Under the pieces are notes generated by a model. The model did not search any database. It was not told the DNA's origin and saw only the letters and a list, made by a program, of their open reading frames with translations. A stretch of 59,936 nucleotides of DNA, from assembly GCA_963979005.1 (NCBI GenBank), contig CAXBVF010000002.1:1-59936 (forward strand), given 5' to 3'. Position numbers and translations under genes: made by a program. This DNA is from UBA6164 sp963979005 (GTDB lineage: Bacteria > Patescibacteriota > Gracilibacteria > BD1-5 > UBA6164). This document shows positions 31,384-43,155 of the stretch, piece after piece (the stretch's first letter is position 1; every line of letters begins with the position of its first letter).

Positions 31384-31527
31384 ATGAAAATTTCAGAATA
31401 TAAGGATTATGAGTTGAGAGAATTAAGACAAGAATGTCTTGAAAACTTGGATTGTAGTCCTTTAGTTATATCAATATTGGAAGAAGTAAATAAAGAAATT
31501 AGAAATAGGATGATGCCATATATGTAA
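31384..31527 (+). CDS. Small hypothetical protein, 47 aa
   Basis: MKISEYKDYELRELRQECLE begins a 47-residue acidic helical protein with two Cys and no UGA. It sits alone between the argS terminator and the hydrolase gene. No family is recognised. The lack of UGA over 47 codons is not unusual because it has no glycine at all. Confidence 0.45.
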   Translation: MKISEYKDYELRELRQECLENLDCSPLVISILEEVNKEIRNRMMPYM

Positions 31528-31633
31528 TAAAAAAATTACTGTATTTATGAAAGTTTTTTGAATGTAAAAAAAATTTGTTTTTCTGTTTTATATAATTATA
31601 TTTATATGATATTTTATTAGTTAAATAATTACC

Positions 31634-33682
31634 ATGAGAAAAGTATTAACAATTATTTTATTTACCTTATTATTATTTTGATTTTATAATATAGTAATCG
31701 CAGGTTTCAATGATAGAATAAAAAGTAAGATGAATTATTTTTATTATAAATTAGAAAAAACTACCCCTAATATTGAGGATAGAATAGATAAACTAGAAAC
31801 TGTAATTCAAAAAATAGATAATTTAAAAGATAGAAAAGTGGATACACTTAGCAAAAAAATTATAGTAGCATTAAATTTAATAGAATCAAGTATTAATAAG
31901 AAAATAATTTATTATAGAAAGACGATGCTTGATACTGAGCCTGTTTGAGATGGTAATAATCCTTCAGTCACAATTATTAGTCCAAATGAAAGTGATATAC
32001 TTACTACTACAGTAGAATTTCTTGTATCTTCACCATTAGCTAATAATTGTTACTCATCAATAAATAGAGAGGAGGAAAATTTAATGACACCTAAAGAAGA
32101 TAACACATGGTTGTCAATTTATGAACCATCAACACTTCCTATATGAAAAGTTATATTATCTGCATCTTGTTATGATTTAAAATGAAATAAGTTATCAGCA
32201 TATATTAATGTTTATAATGAAGAAATTGAACTAAATGATATTCAAGAAATATCATATTTTTCAACAGTTGATAATGCAGAATTAGAATGATATATGTATA
32301 TACCGCAAAATTTAGACGAACCTAGACCACTATTGGTATGGTTACATTGAGGATGAGGTGATTGAAAAGGTTTTGCCAGTCCAGCAAGTTGAGATGCTAT
32401 TAATGGTGTTAAAAATAGAGATTGGTTTGCTATAGCTCCTAAGGGAAGATCTTGGAATTTTGAGGACCTTGGTTGTACTTACCCATATTCTTCATCATAT
32501 ATAAACACACCAAATTCTACTGCATGACCTTGAGAGCAAGATATTCTTGATTCTATAGAATACATGAAAGCAAATTATAATATTGATGTAAATAAAATTT
32601 ATTTAATGTGATTTTCTATGGGAGGGAAATGAACTTATACAATATGACTTAGAAATCCTGATATTTTCGCAGCAATTGCACCTATTAGCCCAGCAAATAA
32701 CTGGTATAATATATGGGAACATAATCCTTGAAGAAGAGCTTGTATTGATGTTATTTCTTGATGAAGCTATGATAAGGATAACCTAGAGATAAATACTATG
32801 TATAAAATGCAAAGTGCTAATTTTTTGATAGAAAATGCATATAATCTTCCTGTATTTCATGCTCATGGAACTAAAGATAATCTTGCCTATAATTATTTAG
32901 ATTGACCAAGAGAAGAGCCAACATATAACTACGGTTTTAATATGACTACTAATTCTGATTGGGATTGAAAGGAAGTTGTTGATGGAGTAGAACTAGACTT
33001 TTGACATACTCCTACATTTTCAGAATTGAATGACAAATTTCCTTCATGATATAAGTTTGCATATATTTTTACTAAAGTTTCACATAAAGTTGATCCTTTA
33101 TTTCATGTATGAGCTTTAGAAACAACAGAAAATATAGATGGTGTTTTAAATCCTAGAAAAGATAATTACTATTATGGTACATTTGATTTTTTAGAAAACT
33201 TTAAGAGGGTAGTAAATCCAAGCACAGTTGTATTTAAAACATATACTAATGAACATACTAAGTCATATTGGACAAATATTGAGATCACAAATCCTTGGGA
33301 AAATTTACCATGAGGACTTAGAGCTATTTCTCATGGAGTAGAGTCAAATAAGAATGAATTATCACTAGAATTGTCAAGAGTTAATAAAGTAGATATTGAT
33401 TTAAATAAAGCAGATTTAAAAATAAATAAATCAGATGAACTTTTAATTTCTATTGATAGATTGAACGATTCACTTTATTCTAAAGATTTAATAATGGATG
33501 AGAATGAAGATTTAAATGTTACTTTAACCTTAACTTGAAAGTTTAGTAATATTGATAATTTAATTCTTAAACAAAATGGTCAAGAAATATCTGATAACCT
33601 TGTGAATTTCAATAGTGATATTATAGAAATATGACCGATTAACATAGAAAACATAGAATGGATATCAATTCTTGAAATCTAG
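31634..33682 (+). CDS. Exported alpha/beta hydrolase (esterase/peptidase-like), 682 aa
   Basis: An N-terminal membrane helix or uncleaved signal (residues 3-20) and a coiled-coil-like segment (35-100) lead into a beta-sandwich (about 110-215). The alpha/beta hydrolase domain follows: oxyanion-hole region LVWLHGGGGDGKGF (near 235) and nucleophile elbow GFSMGG with Ser328. The acid/His candidates lie in FHAHGTKDN and FTKVSHKVDP. The C-terminal 130 residues form a further all-beta/acidic region. The layout resembles secreted PHB-depolymerase-like or dienelactone-type esterases. The substrate is unknown. Probably acts outside the membrane. Confidence 0.75.
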
Positions 33683-33782
33683 TGTTTACATAAATAATTT
33701 ATTTCTTTCTTTTTCTTGCTGATTTCAAATATCTAAATATTTAGGAATTTCAGCTTTCGTAAATCATTACTGGATTTGATAA

Positions 33783-34754
33783 TTATTGTCTAAAAAAATT
33801 ATGTAATTTATCTCACTGTTCTGAACTTCATTGTGTTATTATATAGATCTCTCACATATTTGTTATCTTAGCAAAAGTTTCAGTTCATTCTTTCAATGAT
33901 AGTCACATTCAGTAATTAAGATCTAGGGGAATATTATTAACTCATCATATATTTATTACATCTAATCAATGATGAGTATGTCAGTGAAATATATTATCTA
34001 TTCACATTTCTTTTAATAATAATCATTCTTTATTTGAAAAAATACTATTATCATTATCTTTATAATATCACCTATTATTTGTATTTAAAAACGTGTTCAT
34101 TATAACTTGAAGTGGAGATTGGATGTTTTCTCATTTTAATAGAACATTAAATACACGATTTTGAAATGATGTATTTAAATACTCTATTCAAAATCATAAT
34201 ATAGATTTAACCATATTTTTGGTCATATCAGTATGTACAAACAGATTTCAACCGGTCCTATCAACAAGTTTAAATTTAGATATATCTGTTAAAATTCTCT
34301 TTCATTTTTGCGTATTTCTAATTTTTTCAATTAGAGTTCATCACTCTTTTTCTCAAAATCTTTCTATAAATTCTATAGATCATCTCATTTGTTCGTGTAT
34401 ATTGTCTCTATCAAGAGTATTTATAGAACTTTTAGGATTAGCAAATTTAGTTATTCAAAAATTTTCATGGTTTCAAGCAATTACACTTAATTCTCATCAA
34501 TATTTCTGAGCCTGGAATCTCAATTTACTTATAGATTCTAGTATTTTAATTCAATTAAAATGTCTATCGAATATTATATCTCATAAAAATTTAACTTGAG
34601 TATTATCTCAAATCCAATCCATATTTGCATCAACTAATCAAGCTCTTAATAAAATATTTTTATATGCCTCAAAATTACCATGTAAATCTGGAATTACAAT
34701 GGTTTCGAAACAATTATATAGAACTTCAGGAATATAGTTAATTTGATCTTTCAT
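33783..34754 (-). CDS. Calcineurin-like metallophosphoesterase, 323 aa
   Basis: The five metallophosphatase motifs appear in order: DLHGN (near residue 25), GDIIFDRH (near 60), GNHEN (near 100), a His in HTDMTKN (near 185), and GHTHHG (near 260). The arrangement is like Shewanella-type/ApaH-like protein phosphatases. Seven or more catalytic-motif glycines are UGA. It is convergent with the hydrolase gene; the 100-bp spacer shows no strong hairpin. The substrate (phosphoprotein or nucleotide) is not determinable. Confidence 0.85.
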
Positions 34755-34917
34755 ATCTATATTTTAACTATAAATAATAATAAGTCAATAACGAATTTTG
34801 TAATAAAAAATATATAATACTAAAATATATTTTATATAAAATCTCTATATTTCTTTTATAATTTGAATTTATTCACAAAAAATATATAATCCGAGCAATT
34901 ATCATTAAATAGAATAT

Positions 34918-36159
34918 ATGAATTTCAGTGAATTAAATGTAATTCCACCATTATTAAAAGCTCTCGATAGAGAATGATTTTCAGATGCTACTGAAGTTCA
35001 GGAGAAGGTTATACCTTTGGCTATTTCATGAAAAGATATTTTTGCTAGTGCAAGGACTGGTAGTGGTAAAACTTTAGCTTTTACTTTGCCAACTTTACAT
35101 ACTCTTTATAATAATAGATTAAAAAAATGATTAATAGAATGAAAAATAAAGAGAAAAATACAGGCTCTTATATTAGCTCCTACTAGAGAATTAGCTATTC
35201 AAATAGGAGAAACATTTGCTCCATATTCTACAAATGTAAATATGAAACATACTGTTATCTATGGATGAGTAAATCAATTTCATCAAGTTAAAGCAATTGA
35301 AAAATGAGTAGAAATACTTATAGCAACTCCAGGTAGATTGGAAGACCTTATTAGTCAGGGAGTTATAAAACTTTCTTATGTTGAGATATTTATACTAGAT
35401 GAAGCAGATAGAATGTTAGATATGTGATCATTATCTGATATTCAAAAAATAATAAAAAGAATACCTAAATCTAAGCAAACTTTGTTTTTCTCTGCTACTA
35501 TGCCAGCAAAAGTTAAGGAATTAAGTAAGGAAATATTAAGCAATCCAGAACATGTAACGGTTCATACAACTTCTACTACCACAGATACTATTATTCAAAA
35601 AGTATATTTCATAAATAGAAGCTATAAAAGACAACTGTTACAACAAATAACTAAAAGAGCAGAGTTGAGTTCTATAGTAGTATTTGTAAATACTTTAGAT
35701 GAGTGTGAAAAAGTATATGAATTTGTAAAATCTTCAGGTGTTAAATGTAGCTACATAAATAAAAACAAAAAACAAAATGCTAGACAATTAGCATTAAAAG
35801 CTCTAAAAGATGGAGATATTAAAGTATTAATAGCTACTGATATAGCTTCAAGATGATTGGATATAAGTGATTTATCATGTGTTGTAAACTATGATTTACC
35901 ACTTGATTCTGAAACATATGTTCATCGTATATGAAGAACTGCAAGGGCATGAAAGGATGGTTTAGCTATATCTTTTTGTACAAACCAAGATAAGGAAAAA
36001 CTCACTAAAGTAGAAGAATTAATAGGGCAGAAACTTGAAGTAGTAAAAGATGATTCGTACAAGGATGTAATAGTTCCAAGATGACAATCAGAAAAAACTA
36101 AAAAAATTAACGAAAAAAAGAGACCAAGATCAAAGAAGAAAAGACATTATTGAAAGTAA
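34918..36159 (+). CDS. DEAD-box RNA helicase, 413 aa
   Basis: An ATP-dependent RNA helicase with all motifs: Q motif (TEVQEKVIPLAI), I (ARTGSGKT), Ia (APTRELA), Ib (TPGRLED), II (LDEADRML), III (FSATMP), IV (VVFVNTLDECE), V (ATDIASRGLDI), VI (HRIGRTARAG). It has a short basic tail (KKRPRSKKKRHYGK) and no extra RNA-binding domain. Probable role in ribosome assembly or mRNA turnover. It ends at a perfect terminator. A second, longer DEAD-box gene lies at 38171. Confidence 0.95.
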
Positions 36160-36161
36160 TA

Positions 36162-36200
36162 AAAAAAGATATTAAATTAATTAATTTAATATCTTTTTAT
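36162..36200. terminator. Bidirectional terminator
   Basis: A perfect 18-bp inverted repeat with A- and T-runs. It lies directly between the helicase and the minus-strand remnant. Confidence 0.85.
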
Positions 36201-36494
36201 TTAAAATTTAAAAGAATATTCTAATCATACTTTGTTATTATGACCTGCTCTTCTTGCTTCAAACATTCATTTATCAGTTTTATTAGCATTAATAGAGACG
36301 CTAGAATTTTTATTAATACTCTTAGTATAAGAAAGAGATAATGAAGAATCTTTTCAATTTGTTTGTATTTTTCATCAATAATATCAATCAGGATTCATTT
36401 TATTTATTCAAAAAGTATATATATTATCCAATTTTCACTTAATTGGAGCTTCAATTCAAAATTCATATAATAATTTAAAAACTATTTGTGAATT
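36201..36494 (-). pseudogene. 3' remnant of a beta-rich protein gene
   Basis: The frame is open from 36494 down to TAA at 36201-36203, but the only ATG (36396-36398) would give 65 residues. The translation alternates polar and hydrophobic residues like beta-strands (GKDSSLSLSYTKSINKNSSV) and ends in GLEYSFKF, resembling the last strand of a beta-barrel. UGA glycines occur at a normal rate, so it appears to be real coding DNA. Upstream coding is lost where it meets the opposite-strand gene near 36480. Either a truncated gene or a small unknown protein. Confidence 0.45.
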
Positions 36495-37893
36495 TTATAA
36501 TTTACCTGTAACTATCTCAAGTTTTAAATCTATAGAAAAAACTTATAATGATAATTTTAATGATTCAGAAAGTTTAGATGATATCATAAAAATATATAAA
36601 CCAGTTTCTATACTATCTTTAGTAAGTATAATTAAAGAGAGTTCATATGATTTAGATATTTTGGAATTTTTAAATATTCTTAGATTACAATGAAATCTGG
36701 TATCTAGTTTAAAATTTACTACATGATGACCTAACAGTTATATGAGGGAAATCATAAACCTATTAGAACTGCATTTTAGTTTTAGAATAGATGATTTATT
36801 TGTAGTATGAGATAAATCAATATCTATGAATCAAAGTAAACTATCATTGTTTAAAATAATATTTGATTGAAAAGTTGCTTATGATAAGTTAGGAGAATTT
36901 TTAATAGCATGTGATAATATAACTTTGGAATGATTAGAAGTATTATATACAGGGTTTGAATTTTCATTTAGGGAAGATGGTGTAAGATTATCAAATGAAA
37001 TTGCTTACAAGATAATGTGATGACATTATAATAATTTATTTAACAGAACATTAAAGCATGAAATTATTGAGTACCTAGATATTCAATGAAATATAATAGA
37101 TTTTTTAGTATCTAATAATTTAAATAGAAATAGCTTATTTGTAAAGACTTGTGATTACTTTTCAGAAGAAATTAGATCTGAATATGAAAATGACAAAGTA
37201 CTAGAAGATGAAAGAAATGAAAATATATCTGCAGTTAATAAATCTCAAGAAAAGGTGTTGTTAGATTATCAAAAACAAGTAATTGATGCAAGAACTAGTT
37301 CAATAACTAGTACTAATTGAATTACTAATATTAATTGAATAAGTAATTATCAATTTGATGTATTAAATACATTGAGAGACGATTTTAGTTTAGAAGAATA
37401 TAATGAAAAGGAAAGAAGTTTAGTATTATATTTTAGACATGAAAATATGGATGAATTTGAATTTCTTATTATTTCTTATATTGTTCATAATTATATAAAC
37501 TGATGATTCTCAAGAGTATTTAATAAAATAAAAATAGTATCAAGAGTAGTTATGGATTATCCAGTTATAGTACATTCATTATTTAATAATATTGATTATT
37601 TAAATGTTAATTGAGAGGAGTTTCAGGAAGTATGTTGAATATATGCTAATACTATGTGCTTAACTCATTGAACACCAGAATGAGTAGCTTTTAACTCTAG
37701 CCCAATTTTGACCACTAAAATAATTAAAGATGAGTATAAGATGGGAATGGTATCAGATTGAGTTAAATATCAAGAATTAGAATTATCTTATACTAATTTT
37801 ACTAACAGACAGTATTCTTTTGTAGATATATTTAATAATGTAATCAAATCTATTAAATGATTAGAAGACAAAATGTTAGATGATATTAGTTAA
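36382..37893 (+). CDS. Hypothetical protein without a normal start (likely 5'-truncated), about 470-500 aa
   Basis: The frame is open from the TAA at 36379 to TAA at 37891, yet contains no ATG or GTG until ATG at 36741; sequence from about 36481 onward looks genuinely coding. The product is a helical, acidic protein rich in Asn/Asp/Ile with Gly mostly as UGA. It carries a short Thr/Ser/Asn-rich low-complexity stretch (ARTSSITSTNGITNINGIS) near the middle. No family is recognised. It overlaps the minus-strand remnant 36201-36494, suggesting that a rearrangement fused two truncated genes head to head. Confidence 0.5.
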
Positions 37894-37903
37894 TTTCCTC
37901 ATA

Positions 37904-37932
37904 TTGACATATATAGTATATTTATGTAAAAT
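37904..37932 (+). promoter_or_regulatory. Strong promoter of the helicase leader RNA
   Basis: -35 TTGACA, 17-bp spacer, -10 TAAAAT, near-consensus. It lies about 240 bp upstream of the DEAD-box ATG at 38171. Confidence 0.75.
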
Positions 37933-37939
37933 ATACTTT

Positions 37940-38147
37940 TTTTATAAAAAAACTTGCATAATAATAATAAGTTTGTATACTCCAGAAGTCAAAAAAATAA
38001 GAAGTTCCAAATAACTCAATATAAAGGGAAATAATTTGAGTAAAGTGAACTAACACTGCGCATAAATTAATTTTGTATTATATAGTTATTGGAAGTTCTC
38101 TTCACTAAAAAGAAGAACTTGCATTAAGCGTGTTCTTCTTTTTTTGT
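37940..38147 (+). ncRNA. Candidate small RNA or attenuator leader of the DEAD-box gene
   Basis: Between a near-consensus promoter and the helicase gene lies a gene-free stretch with a long imperfect stem (TTCCAAATAACT near 38005 pairing with AGTTATTGGAA near 38083). It ends in a complete rho-independent terminator at 38107-38147. This can be read as an independent RNA of about 200 nt (a 6S-like long hairpin is one possibility) or as a transcription attenuator controlling the helicase. The downstream gene has no other obvious promoter. Confidence 0.5.
38107..38147 (+). terminator. Terminator within the DEAD-box leader
   Basis: Inverted repeat AAAAAGAAGAAC / GTTCTTCTTTTT with a 13-nt loop and a T-run, 24 bp upstream of the helicase ATG. 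Confidence 0.8.
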
Positions 38148-38170
38148 TTTTATTATTAAACATATAAAAT

Positions 38171-39982
38171 ATGTCAGATACATTAGAGAAAAAAATAGAT
38201 GCAGGAGATACTACTAATAAAGTAAAATTTTCAGACCTAGGTTTATCAGAAAAAATGTTAGCTAAAATTACAGCTAAAGGATATGAGTATCCAAGTGCAA
38301 TTCAAGCATGAGTTATTCCATTACTTTTGAATGGGGAAAAAGATATTATTGGTCAAGCACAAACTGGTACTGGTAAAACAGCAGCCTTTGCCCTTCCAAT
38401 TCTAGAAAGATTAGATATTAAATCTAAGGATATTCAAACTCTTGTATTAGCTCCAACTAGAGAACTAGCTATTCAAGTAGCAGAAGAAATTAAATCATTT
38501 GCAGATACTTGAGTAAAGGTACAATTACTTTATGGTGGTCAAAATATTAGGGACGAATTAATGTGATTAAGGAGATGACCTCAAATTGTTGTAGGTACTC
38601 CTGGTAGAGTTATTGATCATCTTACAAAAAGAAGAACATTAAAAATAGAAAATCTTAAATATTTTATCTTAGATGAAGCCGATGAAATGTTAAATATTGG
38701 TTTTAAAGATGAAATAGAAGAAATAATAGAATATACTCCAAAAGAGAAAAAAGTATTATTATTTTCGGCTACAATGCCTAGAAGTATAAAGGATATTGTA
38801 AACAAATATATAAAAGATCATGATTTAGTTGCTATTGAGAGAAAAGAATTAACTAATTCAAATATAGAACAAAAATGTTATAAAGTTAATGAAAGAGATA
38901 AATTTGAAGCTCTTTGTAGAGTTATTGAGGTAGAATTTGATTTCTATGGTATTTTATTTTGTAGAACTAAGGCTGATGTTGATAATGTTGCTGCAAAACT
39001 TATGACTAGAGGTTATAAGGTAGAGGGGATACATGGAGATATTGATCAAAAAATGAGAGAAAAAACTCTAGCAAGGTTTAAAAATGGAGCAATAAAAATA
39101 CTTGTTGCTACTGATGTTGCAGCTAGATGAATTGATGTTAATAATTTAACTCATGTAGTTAATTATTCACTTCCAGATAATCCAGAAACTTATACACATA
39201 GAATTTGAAGAACTGGTAGAGCTGGGAATAAATGAGAGGCAATTTCATTTGTATCTAGAAAAGATTCTAGAATGTTATCATGGGTTGAAAGAACAATTAA
39301 ATCAAAAATAAAAGTTGGAGTTTTACCAAAAATTTCAGATGTAATAGAATTTAAGAAGAAAAGATTAATAGATAATACTAAGGAATTATTAGAAAAAACA
39401 GAAGATTTACATTATATTGATTTAGCAAAAGATTTACTTGATTTATGAAATCCTGCTGAAGAAGTATTAGCAGCTATATTAAAAGAATGATATTGAAAAG
39501 AATTTTCAACAACTCATTATTCAGATTTAAAAGAAGATAGTTTCGGTTCTGATAGAGGTTGAGATAGAGATTGAAGAGGACAAAGATGATTTAGTGGAGT
39601 TGATGGTGAAAGAAGATTATTTGTTGCCAAAGGTAAATTAGATAATTTTACACCATGATCATTAATTCAATTTATAGAAAATGAGACATGATCTAAACTT
39701 TGAGATGTATGAAATATTGATATATTAAGGGAATTTTCTTTTATTAATTTAAAAGAGGAAGATGCTGATAATGTACTTAGACAGTTCAAAGAATTGAATC
39801 CTAGAAAACCGGTTATTGTAGAAGCTAAAGCTAAAGAAAGTGGTGGATGAAGAAGATTTTGAGGATGAGGATGATATAGAGGTGGAAATAGATGAGGTTC
39901 TGGAGGATGATATAGAGGTGGAAGCAGAGGAGGATGAAGTAAATCAAGTTCTTCAAGAGGATGATACAAAGGTAGAAATTAG
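38171..39982 (+). CDS. DEAD-box RNA helicase with RGG tail (CsdA/DeaD type), 603 aa
   Basis: Motifs: Q (SAIQAGVIPLL), I (AQTGTGKT), Ia (APTRELA), Ib (GTPGRVIDHL), II (LDEADEML), III (FSATMP), V (VATDVAARGIDV), VI (HRIGRTGRAG). The C-terminal half adds a DbpA/CsdA-type RNA-binding domain (RLFVAKGKLDNFTPGSLIQF, about residues 478-540) and a tail of Arg-Gly-Gly repeats in which most glycines are UGA. This domain set is that of cold-shock helicases acting on ribosome assembly. The leader with an internal terminator suggests regulated expression. Confidence 0.93.
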
Positions 39983-40013
39983 AAAAAAATAACCCATATA
40001 GGGTTATTTTTTT
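39983..40013. terminator. Bidirectional terminator
   Basis: A 13-bp inverted repeat (stem end AACCC/GGGTT) between convergent genes. The minus-strand stop at 40012-40014 touches it. Confidence 0.85.
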
Positions 40014-41613
40014 ATTTTTCTACAACTTTTATAATTATATTATCATTTATCTTTGATATTTTATTTATAAAAAATGGTCTTATATCAATTTTAACATCAC
40101 TAATATTTTTATTATTCAGAAGTATTTTTAATGCCTCATCTTTATCAATTCATCATATTATACTTTTTAATTTTTCTACATAATTATTTTTTTCATTTAA
40201 GAAGTTATGTGAAAAAAAAGCTTCAACTTGAGCAGTTGCTTTTATTTCAAGAGGGGAATCTATTTTATAAATTGTATTTGAAAATCTTAACGAATCATTA
40301 TTTATGAACAACATTTTTTCTATATCTTCCAAGATAGTTTCTTTTATTGTACTAGATAATTGATTTAAAACTTTTTCTGTATTATAAGTATAACTAGTGA
40401 TTTTTACTGTTCATGATAAATCGAAATTATCTATATTATCTCATACATCATTTTCTCATGTAATTTTTAAATCCGTATAAAACAAAAAATCATCTACTCC
40501 TAAAATTTTATAAGTTATATTATTGTTTTTATTATCATTACTAATTTGTTGTTTAAGTTCATTTAATGCCTGTTGTTTAAGGGATCATTCTAATATTTTA
40601 CTAGCATTTTCAAGATCTTTTTTAGTAAATTGTTTTGTATAACTATCATCAGCTCATTTTGTAGGGCTTATTGTTTTAGCATATATTTTATCTTTATTTG
40701 TTTTTAATCCAGGGAGGCTTAATATTGTACCTGTTCATATATTTGCTTTGATTCAAGCTACATCTCATTTTTTATCATGTATTTTTGATGTAATGTCTAT
40801 ATCTACACTCCCAGCTATTATAGCTCAAGTTGAACTTCTAATTGATTTTGGAATATATACAGCACTATCTGTAGTAAAAATTATTCATTCATCAGTTTGT
40901 ATTCTCGTATTTTTAAGAAGTTGAACACTTTCATCTAGTTCATTATAAAAACTTACTCTTCAAGTACTTTTTTTTAATGTAGTTTCATCAACTCAACTAG
41001 TTCAAAAAGTATCTGTGATATAAATTAACTTTGATATTTCATTTAACTTAATTACATGATTATTACTTATTTCATCTTTTTCCTGCTCTCTGAAGATAAA
41101 ATTCTCAGCCTTAGTTTTTATTGTTATCTCTGGTGTAATATAAATGTAAGTTTTATTAACAGCAAAATAAAAAATGAAGACAAATAGAAAAAATGAAAAT
41201 AATAGTCATAGTAGAAATAATCACATTTTAGAATTTGTAGTTTTATATTTTTTTTGATAATCAAATATTAAATCTGGAGTTTTGTTAGAGAGAAATTGGT
41301 ATAATTCTATGAAATAACGCTTGATAACATAAATAGAATATTCAAAAAAACTATAATTATATTCTAGTAAATCTAAATCACCAATTTGAGAGTATTTAAT
41401 TCATAATTTTGCTCATATTTTTTTAGCAGTTTTATCACTAGTTATGATTATTAAATCTTTTTTTCAGACCTTATTTTTTAGAATTTTTAATGAAGTATAA
41501 CTATGAATAATTGGATGACTGAAAGGGAAGTCCAAAACAATCTCTTTTTCCTTACAATTATTTATCTTTATAATTATATCAATTATTGAATCCTTCCTAT
41601 GTATTTTTATCAT
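40012..41613 (-). CDS. Membrane protein with baseplate-J-like domain, 533 aa
   Basis: The N-terminal 120 residues form a Rossmann-like domain (MIKIHRKDSIIDIIIKIN, KKDLIIITSDKTAKKIGAKL). A membrane helix follows near residue 165-190 (FLLGLLFSFFLFVFIFYFAV), then an all-beta extracytoplasmic part. The segment STGRVSFYNELDESVQLLKN followed by TRIQTDEGIIFTT matches the baseplate J/gp47-like pattern common in Patescibacteria membrane proteins. The ATG at 41611-41613 fits that N-terminus; the open frame extends about 30 codons upstream without a start codon. The function of the family in these cells is unknown; the name does not imply a phage. Confidence 0.7.
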
Positions 41614-41768
41614 TTGTAATTGTGAAAATCTATCTTTTTTAATCTGTTTAAGAATATCTAAAAACTCTATAATTACAATATTTCTTTACAAAATTTTTCT
41701 AATAGTTAAAATAGAATAAATACAAATAATAGACTCGTTATTTAGAATATATAATTTATCAAAAATTC

Positions 41769-43151
41769 GTGGAAAATATAAAAAATATTATAGATTTAAT
41801 AGATATTAGTATAAAAGAAGATGCAGAAAATAATATAATGTGATGAGAAATAATCGCAGATAAATTTGACGAAAAAGTAGATCATTATAGAAATTTAATA
41901 AATAATTCAAAAGATTGGTTAATAAATTACCAATCTGAGATATCTGAAAAATATTCAATAAATTCATTGAAAATAAAATATACTTGAGCTTCCGGTTATT
42001 TTATAGAAATACCTAAGAGTCAAATAAATAAGATTCCAGAGATTTTTATACATAAACAAACGCTTGTTAATGCATCAAGATATGTAACTATAGAATTAAA
42101 TGAGTTTGAACAGGAAATTTTAGAGGCAGAATGAAAGAAAGCAGAAAGAGAATATGAATTGTTTTTAGAAATTAGAGATAAGCTTTTAAATAGTTTTAAT
42201 GAAATAAAAAAACTTAGTGATAAAACAGCATTTATAGATTTCACTAGTTCTATGTCAGAAATTGCTTATTCTTCAAATTTTGTAAAACCAGAGTTTAACA
42301 AAAAATACAATTTTAACGTAATTTGATGAAGACACCCAGTTATTGAACAATCAGAGAAAGATTTTATTTCTAATGATCTTAATTTGAGTTCTAATAAATT
42401 TGTTCATATTATCACATGACCAAATATGTGAGGTAAGTCTACTTTTTTAAGACAAAATGCCTTAATAGTATTACTTGCTCATATTGGTAGCTTTGTCCCT
42501 GCAAGAAAAGCTGTAGTTCCAATTACTGATAAAATATTTTCTAGAATAGGGGCAAATGATAATTTGTTTCTTGGACAATCAACCTTTATGGTAGAGATGC
42601 AAGAAGTTGCAAATATATTAAATAATTCAACTAAAAAATCCTTTGTAATTATTGATGAAGTTGGTAGAGGGACATCTACATATGATGGTATGAGTTTAGC
42701 TTGGGCTATTTTGAAGGAAAATCATGATAATATCAAAGCTAAAACATTATTTGCTACACATTATCATGAACTTATTGATGAATCAAAGAATCTAAAATGA
42801 GTAGAGAATTTTTCCGTAGCAGTTTGAGAAAACGAAGATAATATAGTATTTCTGAGAAAAATAATTCAGTGATGAATAAAAAAATCTTATTGACTAGAGG
42901 TTGCGAAAATTGCTGGTTTGTCTAAATCAACTATTACAGAAGCTAGAAAAATGCTTAAATTACTAGAATTAGAACATAATAAAATTTCCTGAACACAGAT
43001 GTTATTGTGAGCTATAGATGCTAATGAGTCTAAAAAAATAGAGAATTGTAGTAATACAATTGAACAAGAACTTAAAAAAATAGATATTAATAATTTAACA
43101 CCTATTGATGCTCTAAATAAAATAAGTGAATTAAAAAGTAAAATTAAATAA
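41769..43151 (+). CDS. mutS: MutS-family ATPase lacking N-terminal mismatch-binding domains, 460 aa
   Basis: MutS recognises mismatches and uses ATP. Only the C-terminal half is present. The clamp/core region (KIKYTGASGYFIEIPKSQIN, then KQTLVNASRYVTIELNEFE) covers about residues 65-130. Walker A (GPNMGGKSTFLRQN) lies near residue 218, Walker B and the signature (FVIIDEVGRGTSTYDG) near 295, and ATHYHELID near 335. Normal MutS has 800-860 residues. The GTG start at 41769 is the best available; upstream an in-frame TAG lies at about 41731. It heads an operon with a transporter and a glycosyltransferase. Confidence 0.85.
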
Positions 43152-43155
43152 AAAA

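Noticed and set aside
34755..34917. Possible small gene between the phosphoesterase and the helicase
   Set aside because: Only AT-rich spacer with several TAA codons in all frames; probably holds divergent promoters.
40012..41613. Prophage baseplate gene
   Set aside because: The baseplate-J-like segment sits in a membrane protein of a type widespread in Patescibacteria; no other phage genes are nearby.
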